5,929 nucleotides of DNA from an uncultured bacterium (GTDB lineage: Bacteria; Bacillota; Clostridia; Oscillospirales; Oscillospiraceae): NCBI GenBank assembly GCA_905215425.1, contig CAJMQD010000066.1:1-5929 (forward strand). Direction: 5' to 3'. Positions 1 to 5,855 of the stretch are shown in pieces (within the stretch, counting starts at the first letter, position 1; each line of letters opens with the position of its first letter). The translations under genes were made by a program, and so were the position numbers. The notes under the pieces are model-generated. The model was not told where the DNA came from, did not search any database, and was given only the letters and a program-made list of their open reading frames with translations.

Positions 1-257
1 TCCAGGACGGCCAGTTCCTTGCCCATGGCCAGGAACCGCTTGATCAGTCCGGTCTTGTCCTCTAAGTCAGAGAGGATCGCTTCCGCTCTGACGATCACAT
101 CCCGGACGCCCTGACGGGTAATGCCGTTATTTTCGGCGATTTCTCCCAGGGAGAGGTCCTCGTTGTAGTAGAGGTCGTAAAACTCCTTCTGCCGGTCGGT
201 GAGTACATCGCCGTAGAAGTCGTACAGCAGAGCCATTCGGTATGCCTGACTTTTCAT
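1..257 (-). CDS. ylxM: YlxM/UPF0122-family helix-turn-helix protein (5' part; C-terminus outside window)
   Basis: Translating the minus strand from the ATG at 257-255 gives 85 complete codons running off the left edge. The start MKSQAYRMALLYDFYGDVLT and the following stretch (DRQKEFYDLYYNEDLSLGEIA, roughly residues 21-41) are the hallmark of the YlxM family. Residues about 35-60 (LSLGEIAENNGITRQGVRD) form a sigma-70 region 4-like helix-turn-helix. Family members are about 110 residues, so roughly 25 are missing. The start is supported by a strong AGAGGAGG about 9 bases upstream. In most Firmicutes ylxM precedes ffh, the signal recognition particle protein gene, and is thought to be linked to that pathway. 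I would expect ffh just beyond the left edge, but it is not visible. The precise molecular role of YlxM is not settled. Confidence 0.93.
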   Translation of the reverse strand, partial: MKSQAYRMALLYDFYGDVLTDRQKEFYDLYYNEDLSLGEIAENNGITRQGVRDVIVRAEAILSDLEDKTGLIKRFLAMGKELAVL

Positions 258-309
258 AAATAAGGGCCTCCTCTCGTCGAAGTGTAAAGGCGCAAAACTT
301 TACTTTGAG

Positions 310-338
310 AGTGTAGCATATTATGATTTGCTTGTCAA
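310..338 (-). promoter_or_regulatory. Housekeeping (sigma-A type) promoter for ylxM
   Basis: Read on the minus strand there is a perfect -35 TTGACA (338-333), a 17-base spacer and a -10 TACACT (315-310). Transcription would start near 303, leaving a leader of about 45 bases before the ylxM ATG at 257. The surrounding DNA is much more AT-rich than the genes, as expected for a promoter. The -35 sits in a short palindrome CTTGACAAG (331-339), which may be coincidence. Confidence 0.8.
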
Positions 339-411
339 GTAAAAATACTTGCGCCGGATGCTGCTTCTGTGGTATAAAATGCCGGACGGAGGGTATGCTG
401 AGAAGGAAAAC

Positions 412-441
412 TTTGCATTTGCAGGAAAAGCGTGGTACAAT
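412..441 (+). promoter_or_regulatory. Extended -10 promoter for the M16 peptidase/lgt genes
   Basis: A -10 hexamer TACAAT (436-441) is preceded by TGG (433-435), giving the TGn extended -10 arrangement. The -35 is weak: TTTGCA at 412-417 with an 18-base spacer, or TTGCAT at 413-418 with a 17-base spacer. The start point would be near 448, about 55 bases before the ATG at 504. A second, weaker AT-rich box, TATAAAAT at 373-380, lies upstream without a convincing -35. Confidence 0.6.
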
Positions 442-460
442 AGCCGAAAAATGACGTGGA

Positions 461-490
461 TCGCCCGACACACCCAGCAGTTCCGGGCGG
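461..490 (+). other. Small stem-loop in the ymfF leader, next to the ribosome binding site
   Basis: CGCCCG (462-467) is perfectly complementary to CGGGCG (484-489), with a possible flanking T-G pair (461/490) and a 16-base loop. The hairpin ends directly before the AAAGGA Shine-Dalgarno (491-496) of the first M16 gene. It could influence translation, but a GC-only 6-bp stem in GC-rich DNA may be chance. Confidence 0.3.
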
Positions 491-503
491 AAAGGACGGT
501 ACT

Positions 504-1784
504 ATGGAAGGAAAGCGGACGCAACTGTTTCCGGGCGTGTGGCTGCGGACAGTGCACACGGATAAGTTCAAAAGCGCCTATCTCTCCCTGACCCTTATGA
601 CCCAGCTGAATCGGGAGAACGCTTCGGCCAATGCGCTGCTGCCCCGGGTGCTCCGCCGGGGGACGATGGTACACCCGGACATGGAGTCTCTGTCTGCCGC
701 CCTGGACGAGCTGTATGGCGGCGCTGTTGAGCCCGTGGTGCGGAAAAAGGGAGAAAGCCAGTGCGTTGGATTTCTGGCCAGTTTTCTGGACAACGCCTAT
801 GCCTTGAACGGGGAGGATATTCTTTCCGGCGCCGCAGAGCTGCTGGGCGAAATGCTCCTGAACCCCCTGACCCGGGACGGAGTCTTTGACCCGGACTATG
901 TGGAGGGCGAGAAGGCCAATCTGATCGATGAGCTGCGGGGGCAGATCAACGACAAACGGATCTATGCCACCCGCCGCCTGACTCAGCTTATGTGCCGGGA
1001 GGAGAGCTTCGGAGCAGACAAGTTGGGGCAAGAGGACAAGGTGGCCGCCATTACTCCCGAGAGCCTGTGGGCCCGGTATCAGAAGCTGCTGTCCTCGGCG
1101 CAGATCGAGGTGTATTACTCCGGCAGTGCCGACCCGGAGCGGGTGCGGGAGATTATGGAACGGGTCTTTTCCACCCTTCCCGTCAGCCAGGAGCGGGAGG
1201 AACCGGAGTGCGAGGTGCGCATTCATGCGGAGCAGGAGCCCAACGTGATCGAAGAGGTCATGGACGTCAATCAGGGCAAGCTGGCCATGGGCTGGCGCAC
1301 CGGCGGCATAACAGTCTGGGAGGAGGAGTGCCCTGCGCTGGTGCTGTGCAGCGCGGTATTCGGCGGAACCTCCATGTCCAAGCTGTTTATGAATGTGCGG
1401 GAGCGCCTGTCCCTGTGTTACTATGCCAGCTCCGCTCTGGAAAAACAGAAAGGGCTGATGATCGTCTCCTCCGGCATTGAATTCCAGAACTACGAGACGG
1501 CGAAGCGGGAAATTTTGGCTCAGCTGGAGGATGTGAAGGCGGGAAAAATCACCGATGATGAGTTGGAGGGCGCCCGGCGCATCCTGATCAATCAGTACCG
1601 ATCCATTGAAGATGAACAGGGAAGAATGGAAGAGTACTGGCTGGGACAGGCTGCGGCGGGGACGGAGAACGATCCGGGAACGCTGACTGCCCGGCTGGAG
1701 ACCGTGACCGGAGAGCAAATCGCCCAGGTGGCCCGGAAACTGGAATTGGACACCGTCTATTTCTTAAAGGGAAAGGAGTGCTGA
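504..1784 (+). CDS. ymfF: M16-family peptidase-like protein lacking the zinc motif (YmfF-like)
   Basis: This encodes a 426-residue cytoplasmic protein of the insulinase/M16 fold, the usual size for the family. The N-terminal domain carries LLPRVLRRGT (45-54) where active homologues place HxxEH; no HxxEH or inverted HxxEH occurs anywhere, so the protein should not bind zinc or cut peptide bonds alone. The second domain has GGTSMSKLFMNVRERLSLCYY (287-307), the arginine/tyrosine substrate-binding region typical of M16 non-catalytic subunits (R299, Y306/Y307). Together with the HxxEH-bearing gene 3 bases downstream it matches the Bacillus YmfF/YmfH pair, a family that database naming associates with EF-P 5-aminopentanol modification. 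ATG 504 is preferred because AAAGGA (491-496) lies 7 bases upstream; an in-frame GTG at 456 would add 16 residues but lacks a good ribosome site. The heterodimer is inferred from the family. Confidence 0.88.
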   Translation: MEGKRTQLFPGVWLRTVHTDKFKSAYLSLTLMTQLNRENASANALLPRVLRRGTMVHPDMESLSAALDELYGGAVEPVVRKKGESQCVGFLASFLDNAYALNGEDILSGAAELLGEMLLNPLTRDGVFDPDYVEGEKANLIDELRGQINDKRIYATRRLTQLMCREESFGADKLGQEDKVAAITPESLWARYQKLLSSAQIEVYYSGSADPERVREIMERVFSTLPVSQEREEPECEVRIHAEQEPNVIEEVMDVNQGKLAMGWRTGGITVWEEECPALVLCSAVFGGTSMSKLFMNVRERLSLCYYASSALEKQKGLMIVSSGIEFQNYETAKREILAQLEDVKAGKITDDELEGARRILINQYRSIEDEQGRMEEYWLGQAAAGTENDPGTLTARLETVTGEQIAQVARKLELDTVYFLKGKEC

Positions 1785-1787
1785 GCC

Positions 1788-3062
1788 GTGGAGCTGCTGA
1801 GCTTTGACCAAGTGGGAGAAAAGATGTACCATCAGGTGTTGGATAACGGCCTGAACATCTTTATCAGCCCCAAGCCGGGCTATCAGAAGGGGTACGCCTT
1901 TTTCGCCACGAATTACGGCGGCATCGATACCCGGTTCTGCCTTGGGGATGAGTGGAAGGAGACACCTGCGGGGGTGGCCCACTATCTGGAGCATAAGATG
2001 TTCGACACCAAGGACGGGAACGCCCTGCAGGATTTGGCCGCCAATGGGGCCAGCCCCAACGCCTGTACCTCCTCGGCCATCACGGGCTATTATTGTGAGT
2101 CCACCCAGAAGTTTGAAGAGAATTTGAAGATCTTGCTGTCCTTTGTATCGGTTCCCTGGTTCACCCAAGAGAGCGTGGATAAAGAACAGGGAATCATCGG
2201 GCAGGAGATCGGCATGATCGAGGACAACCCAGACTGGAGGGTGTTCAACAACTTGATGGGAGTCCTCTATGCCCACCATCCCATTCGCACCAGCGTGGCA
2301 GGCAGCGTGGAGTCTATCTCTCACATTACGGCGGATACGTTATACGACTGCCACAAGGCGTTTTACGATCCTGCCAACATGGTGCTGTGCGTGGCCGGAG
2401 ATGTGGACCCGGAGGGGATTTGTGCCCTGGCCCGCGAAATCTTGCCGGAGAAGGCGGGACCCATCGCCGCCAAGGACTATGGCCCCAAGGAAGAGGATCG
2501 GGTGGCCAAGGACGTGGTGGAGCAGACCATGGAAGTGGCCCAGCCCATCTTCCAGCTGGGCTTTAAGGGGGATGACCCGGGCCGCGGGGAGAAAAACCTG
2601 CGCCAGCAATTGGTGGGCGAGTTGGCGCTGGAGTGCCTGCTGGGCAACTCCACCCCGCTGTATGCCCGGCTGTACCGCCAGGGGCTGATCAATGCCAACT
2701 TCTATTACGGATACGAGAGTTACCCCGGCGTGGCCTTTCTTGTGTCGGGAGGCGAGTCCAAGGACGCATTGGCAGTGCGCCAGGCCGTATGGGACGAGGC
2801 TGCCCGCATTGGCCGGGAAGGCATTGACGGCGGCCTGTGGCAGCGGGTGAAAAAGGGCGTATATGGGGGCAAGGTCCGCTCGCTCAACTCCTTTGACACC
2901 CTTTGCGTGGGCCAGGCGCAGGCGTTCTTTGCCGGGTTCCGATTCTTGGACTTTGCACGCCTGTTTGACACAATAACCAAGGCAGAAGCGGAGGATATGA
3001 TTGCCCGCTGGACCGTCCGGGAGCGCACGGCCCTGTCCGTGATCTGTCCGAAGGAACAATGA
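1788..3062 (+). CDS. ymfH: M16-family zinc metallopeptidase, catalytic subunit (YmfH-like)
   Basis: This encodes a 424-residue peptidase of the insulinase/M16 family. AGVAHYLEHKMF (61-72) contains the zinc motif HxxEH: H65 and H69 as ligands and E68 as catalytic base. The third ligand is probably E140 in GIIGQEIGMIEDNPDW (135-150), with E133 seven residues before it as in pitrilysin-type enzymes. The C-terminal half has LYARLYRQGLINANF (291-305), the region of the M16 substrate-binding site. No signal peptide is visible, so it should act in the cytoplasm. The start is GTG 1788, with AAAGGAG in the end of the preceding gene about 9 bases upstream. The stop of the preceding gene is only 3 bases away, which implies co-translation of the two subunits. 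The physiological substrate is unknown; database naming links YmfH to EF-P modification, with no EF-P gene in this window. Confidence 0.93.
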   Translation: MELLSFDQVGEKMYHQVLDNGLNIFISPKPGYQKGYAFFATNYGGIDTRFCLGDEWKETPAGVAHYLEHKMFDTKDGNALQDLAANGASPNACTSSAITGYYCESTQKFEENLKILLSFVSVPWFTQESVDKEQGIIGQEIGMIEDNPDWRVFNNLMGVLYAHHPIRTSVAGSVESISHITADTLYDCHKAFYDPANMVLCVAGDVDPEGICALAREILPEKAGPIAAKDYGPKEEDRVAKDVVEQTMEVAQPIFQLGFKGDDPGRGEKNLRQQLVGELALECLLGNSTPLYARLYRQGLINANFYYGYESYPGVAFLVSGGESKDALAVRQAVWDEAARIGREGIDGGLWQRVKKGVYGGKVRSLNSFDTLCVGQAQAFFAGFRFLDFARLFDTITKAEAEDMIARWTVRERTALSVICPKEQ

Positions 3063-3084
3063 AAAAAGCCGGTTGGTCCGGCTT
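3062..3084. terminator. Stem-loop after ymfH, A-tract on its left side
   Basis: AAGCCGG (3066-3072) pairs perfectly with CCGGCTT (3078-3084) around a TTGGT loop. The run of six A (3062-3067) starts at the ymfH stop codon, so the structure looks like an intrinsic terminator only when read on the minus strand, where it would be followed by six T. On the plus strand the tail is CTAAGC, with no T-run, so lgt may be reached by read-through. No convincing separate promoter was found for lgt in the 55-base gap. Confidence 0.4.
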
Positions 3085-3117
3085 CTAAGCAGAATGATCA
3101 GGAGATAAAAATAAGAT

Positions 3118-4071
3118 ATGATCAATGAAGTTTTCTTTCCCGGCCTGGGGCTGGAGCTGACGCTGAACCGGGTGGCCTTCCATGTATTTGGACGTCCGGT
3201 ATATTGGTACGGCATCATCATCGCCAGCGGACTGCTGCTGGCGGTGTGGCTGTGCTCCAAATGGGGCAAGCGCTTCGGCATTACGGAGGATCAGATCACC
3301 GATATGATGCTCTTCGCCGTTCCGGCGGCGCTGATCTCGATCCGGGCCTACTATGTGATTTTCAATCTCGGGCAGTACCGCAACGCAGACGGTTCTTTAA
3401 ACTGGGGGGCAGTGTTCCGGTACAGCGACGGCGGTCTGGCGATCTATGGGGGTATCATTTCCTCGGTTATTGTGCTGCTGATTTTCTGCAAGGTGCGGAA
3501 GATCAATTTTCTGGCCTTCGGCGACCTGGGCGTTCATGGGCTTTTTATTGGGCAGCTGGTGGGCCGCTGGGGCAACTTTATGAATGTGGAGGCCTACGGC
3601 GCCCCCACGACCTTGCCCTGGAGAATGTGCTCGGAGTCCATTGCGAAAGAACTGTACAGCCAGGGTATCTTGACCAGCGTGGAGGAGTACCAGTCGGTGC
3701 TTGACGGAGCTCTGGGGGTACATCCCACCTTCTTCTATGAGTCGCTGTGGAATTTTGTCGGCCTGCTGTTGGTGTACCACATGGGCAAGCGGCGGAAGTT
3801 CGACGGTCAGTGCTTCCTGTTCTATATCTTCTGGTACGGACTTGGCCGGGCCTGGATCGAAGGGCTGCGCACAGATAGTCTTTATCTCTATGTAGGCAGC
3901 AATATCCGGGTGTCTCAACTGCTGGCGGCGGCTTCCGCTCTGGCGGCAGGGGCCGTTTTGGTCTACCGGCTGATCTGCGTGAAAAAAGAGCCGGAGACCC
4001 TGTATGTGGACCGGCTGGCGAAGGCCCAAGAGGAACAGAGCAAGGCGGAGGATGATACGCAGCAGCCTTAA
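3118..4071 (+). CDS. lgt: Prolipoprotein diacylglyceryl transferase Lgt
   Basis: Lgt is a membrane enzyme that moves diacylglycerol from phosphatidylglycerol onto the lipobox cysteine of lipoprotein precursors, the first step of lipoprotein maturation. This 317-residue protein is multi-spanning. GRWGNFMNVEAYG (149-161) fits the Lgt signature GRxGNFxNxExxG; R150 corresponds to essential E. coli R143, and YGLGR (240-244) supplies the equivalents of Y235 and R239. HPTFFYES (202-209) is also characteristic. At the site of E. coli H103 it has tyrosine (Y110 in GGLAIYGG). The tail after about residue 288 (KKEPETLYVD onward) is charged and cytoplasmic, making it somewhat longer than E. coli Lgt. ATG 3118 is the first possible start, since an in-frame TAA lies just upstream at 3112-3114. 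AGGAG (3100-3104) is 13 bases away, rather far. Confidence 0.97.
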   Translation: MINEVFFPGLGLELTLNRVAFHVFGRPVYWYGIIIASGLLLAVWLCSKWGKRFGITEDQITDMMLFAVPAALISIRAYYVIFNLGQYRNADGSLNWGAVFRYSDGGLAIYGGIISSVIVLLIFCKVRKINFLAFGDLGVHGLFIGQLVGRWGNFMNVEAYGAPTTLPWRMCSESIAKELYSQGILTSVEEYQSVLDGALGVHPTFFYESLWNFVGLLLVYHMGKRRKFDGQCFLFYIFWYGLGRAWIEGLRTDSLYLYVGSNIRVSQLLAAASALAAGAVLVYRLICVKKEPETLYVDRLAKAQEEQSKAEDDTQQP

Positions 4072-4135
4072 ACGGGTTAAGCTCCCTATAAGGAACACAA
4101 AACAAACTTAAAAGAGCGATAGAAGAACCTTCATC

Positions 4136-4166
4136 GGGACAGGCGGAAAACCTGTCCCAATTTTTT
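4136..4166 (+). terminator. Intrinsic terminator downstream of lgt
   Basis: GGGACAGG (4136-4143) pairs perfectly with CCTGTCCC (4151-4158) around a 7-base loop CGGAAAA, followed by AA and six T (4161-4166). The 8-bp GC-rich stem plus T-run is a textbook Rho-independent terminator. It ends the peptidase-lgt unit and separates it from the sporulation operon. The 64 bases between the lgt stop and the stem show no ORF or other feature. Confidence 0.9.
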
Positions 4167-4169
4167 ATG

Positions 4170-4231
4170 CCCTGCCTGTCATACCCGGGGGCCTGTCCTC
4201 ATAGGATGGGAGAGAAAACGGACAGGCAGGG
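4170..4231. repeat. 11-bp perfect inverted repeat overlapping the spoIIIAA ribosome binding site
   Basis: CCCTGCCTGTC (4170-4180) is the exact reverse complement of GACAGGCAGGG (4221-4231), with 40 bases between. The right arm covers most of AGGGGG (4228-4233), the Shine-Dalgarno of spoIIIAA, so in RNA the hairpin would partly hide it. An alternative 8-bp pairing exists between GCCTGTCC (4191-4198) and GGACAGGC (4220-4227). The core GGACAGG is shared with the terminator just upstream. Function is unknown; it could be an RNA structure or a DNA operator. Confidence 0.6.
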
Positions 4232-4240
4232 GGCTTGAAC

Positions 4241-5137
4241 ATGAGAGAGTTTGAACAGGCGGCGGCGGTCCTTCCGCCGGAACTGCGCCAGCAGGCGCTG
4301 GCCCTTCCCGCCCAGGAGCGGGAGAGGGCGGAGGAGCTGCGTTTGCGATGCGGCTGGCCCATGGCCGCTGTATTCCCAGAGGGGGAAGTTCCCCTGGGCG
4401 GACGGAAGATCGTCACCCAGGACCTGGAACTGCTGCTGGAGATCGCCAGTCGGGCTTCAGTCCATGCGGTGCTGGCCCAGCTGCGGGAGGGGTATCTCAC
4501 CATAGAGGGGGGACACAGACTGGGCCTGTGCGGCACAGCGGTGCTGGAGAATGGGCAGATGCGGAATCTCAGGTCACTGTCCTCTGTCTCCATCCGGATT
4601 GCGCGGCAGCATCCCGGAGCGGCCCTTCCTCTGCTGTCCGGTTTAATGGAGGGGGGACGGCTGTGCTCTACGCTGATTGCTGCGCCCCCGGGCATGGGGA
4701 AGACGACTTTGCTGCGGGACCTGGTGCGGTGTATCTCCGATGGGGATGGGACACCGCCCCTGCGGGTGGGGCTGGCAGATGAGCGGGGGGAGGTGGCCGC
4801 GCTGTACGGCGGTGTCCCCCAGCTGCGTGTGGGACGGCGGACAGACGTGATAGAGGGGTGCCCCAAGGCGCAGGGCGCCATGCTGCTGCTGCGTGCCATG
4901 AACCCCCAGGTATTGGCAATGGACGAAATCACTGCGCCGGAGGATGTGGGCGCCCTGTTGACGGCTGCGGGATGCGGTGCGGTGCTGCTGGCCACGGCCC
5001 ACGGAGAAGGGGACGAACTGACGCGGCGCCCCCTGTACAGAACGATGCTGGAGGAGCGGATTTTTCAGCGTGTGGTGAGCATACAGCGCACGGAGCAGGG
5101 CCGGAGCTATACGGTGGACGCGCCTGAACCGTGTTGA
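4241..5137 (+). CDS. spoIIIAA: Stage III sporulation protein AA, secretion-type ATPase
   Basis: SpoIIIAA is the mother-cell ATPase of the SpoIIIA-SpoIIQ channel, related to type II secretion/type IV pilus ATPases, and is needed for late forespore gene expression. This 298-residue protein has Walker A APPGMGKTT (148-156; K154, T155), the family block LADERGEVA (178-186), RTDVIEGCPKAQGAMLLLRA (200-219), Walker B VLAMDEI (224-230; D228, E229) and the sensor-like ATAHG (251-255). Length is close to the roughly 307 residues of the Bacillus protein. ATG 4241 is chosen because AGGGGG (4228-4233) ends 7 bases upstream; a TTG two codons earlier would sit almost on the ribosome site. It is the first gene of the operon and its end overlaps spoIIIAB. 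By analogy with Bacillus, transcription should depend on the mother-cell factor sigma-E. Confidence 0.96.
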   Translation: MREFEQAAAVLPPELRQQALALPAQERERAEELRLRCGWPMAAVFPEGEVPLGGRKIVTQDLELLLEIASRASVHAVLAQLREGYLTIEGGHRLGLCGTAVLENGQMRNLRSLSSVSIRIARQHPGAALPLLSGLMEGGRLCSTLIAAPPGMGKTTLLRDLVRCISDGDGTPPLRVGLADERGEVAALYGGVPQLRVGRRTDVIEGCPKAQGAMLLLRAMNPQVLAMDEITAPEDVGALLTAAGCGAVLLATAHGEGDELTRRPLYRTMLEERIFQRVVSIQRTEQGRSYTVDAPEPC

Positions 5138-5640
5138 AATTATGGGGGGCGGCGCTGACCGCTATCGGCTGTGCGGCATTGGGAATTCGCCGGGGGCAGG
5201 ATCTGAAGCAGGGCGTGGACACCTTGAATCAGCTTCTGCAGGGGCTGACGCTGTTGGAGCATGAGCTCCGCTTACAGGAGTCGAGTTTGCCCGTCTTGAT
5301 GGAGCGCCTGCGGGGCCGAAGCCACGGCGCGGCGCGGCGGTTGTTTACCGACTGCATCACCGGGCTGGCCCGGCTGGATGAGCGGCCCTTTGCCCGGACT
5401 TGGGAGGCGGCGGTGGTGAATTTGAACGGGCTTTGCCCGGAGGGAAGGGAGCTGCTTTTTCCTTTGGGGCAGTGCTTGGGACGATACGACGCTGCGGCGC
5501 AGTGTCAGGCGGTGAAAGAAGTTTGCCGGCAGTTGGAGCAGCTGCGGCAGGAAAAGTGGATGGATAGCCGCCGGCTGGGAAGGGTGTACCAGATGATGGG
5601 ACTAGCCGGGGGTGTGTTTTTGATGATCCTGCTGCTATAA
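5131..5640 (+). CDS. spoIIIAB: Stage III sporulation protein AB
   Basis: This 169-residue protein matches SpoIIIAB in length (about 171 in Bacillus) and layout. It has an N-terminal hydrophobic segment (about 3-18, MLKLWGAALTAIGCAALG), a long helical cytoplasmic region (about 25-145) and a C-terminal membrane helix (about 153-169, ending GVFLMILLL). The RPFARTWEAA stretch (85-94) is a recognisable block. SpoIIIAB is thought to be an integral part of the SpoIIIA channel and has been compared with the GspF platform protein of type II secretion. The GTG at 5131 overlaps the spoIIIAA reading frame by 7 bases and gives the family-like MLKL start. A TTG at 5134, overlapping the stop as TTGA, is the alternative. 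No strong separate ribosome site is visible, which suggests translational coupling to spoIIIAA. Confidence 0.93.
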   Translation: MLKLWGAALTAIGCAALGIRRGQDLKQGVDTLNQLLQGLTLLEHELRLQESSLPVLMERLRGRSHGAARRLFTDCITGLARLDERPFARTWEAAVVNLNGLCPEGRELLFPLGQCLGRYDAAAQCQAVKEVCRQLEQLRQEKWMDSRRLGRVYQMMGLAGGVFLMILLL

Positions 5641-5659
5641 ACGAGAGGAGGGGAGCGGA

Positions 5660-5854
5660 GTGGATGTAGATCTGATCTTCAAGATTGCAGCCATTGGCAT
5701 TGTGGTAGCGGTGCTGAACCAGGTGCTCAGCCGTGCAGGGCGAGACGAGCAGGCCATGATGACCACGCTGGCCGCTCTGGTGGTGGTCCTGATGATGGTG
5801 GTACAGGAGATCGCAGAGCTGTTCACCATGGTCAAGACCCTGTTTCATCTGTAA
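5660..5854 (+). CDS. spoIIIAC: Stage III sporulation protein AC
   Basis: This is a 64-residue, two-helix membrane protein. MDVDLIFKIAAIGIVVAVLN (1-20) begins with the characteristic SpoIIIAC pattern of a short acidic start followed by a first helix. A polar loop (SRAGRDEQ, 24-31) and a second helix (about 33-49) follow, then an amphipathic tail ending FHL. Bacillus SpoIIIAC is 68 residues. The protein is a membrane component of the SpoIIIA complex and usually acts together with SpoIIIAD. GTG 5660 is supported by a strong AGAGGAGGGG (5644-5653) just upstream. The gap to spoIIIAB is 19 bases. Confidence 0.94.
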   Translation: MDVDLIFKIAAIGIVVAVLNQVLSRAGRDEQAMMTTLAALVVVLMMVVQEIAELFTMVKTLFHL

Positions 5855-5855
5855 T

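Noticed and set aside
289..355. GGCGCAA (289-295) and TTGCGCC (349-355), a 7-bp inverted repeat flanking the ylxM promoter
   Set aside because: With only 7 bp and a 53-base gap, one or two such pairs are expected by chance in a 245-base region. No further extension or symmetry was found.
456..503. Upstream GTG start adding 16 residues to the first M16 protein
   Set aside because: The added segment (MDRPTHPAVPGGKDGT) does not resemble the family N-terminus, it would begin about 8 bases after the predicted transcription start, and the ATG at 504 has a good ribosome site.
321..1718. A 465-codon open frame on the minus strand opposite the first M16 gene
   Set aside because: It is the complement of a clearly recognised M16 gene in GC-rich DNA, where long antisense frames are common. 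Its translation shows no recognisable domain, and it runs across the divergent promoter region.
2965..3001. TTGACA (2965-2970) and TATGAT (2996-3001) as a possible internal lgt promoter
   Set aside because: The spacer is 25 bases, far from the 16-18 needed, and both boxes lie inside well-conserved ymfH coding sequence.
2340..3281. A 313-codon minus-strand open frame spanning the ymfH end and lgt start
   Set aside because: It covers two recognised plus-strand genes and the gap between them, has no recognisable protein family and no convincing start signal.
3397..4098. A 233-codon minus-strand open frame opposite lgt
   Set aside because: It is a shadow of lgt. The peptide is low in recognisable structure, and the plus-strand protein has the full Lgt signature.
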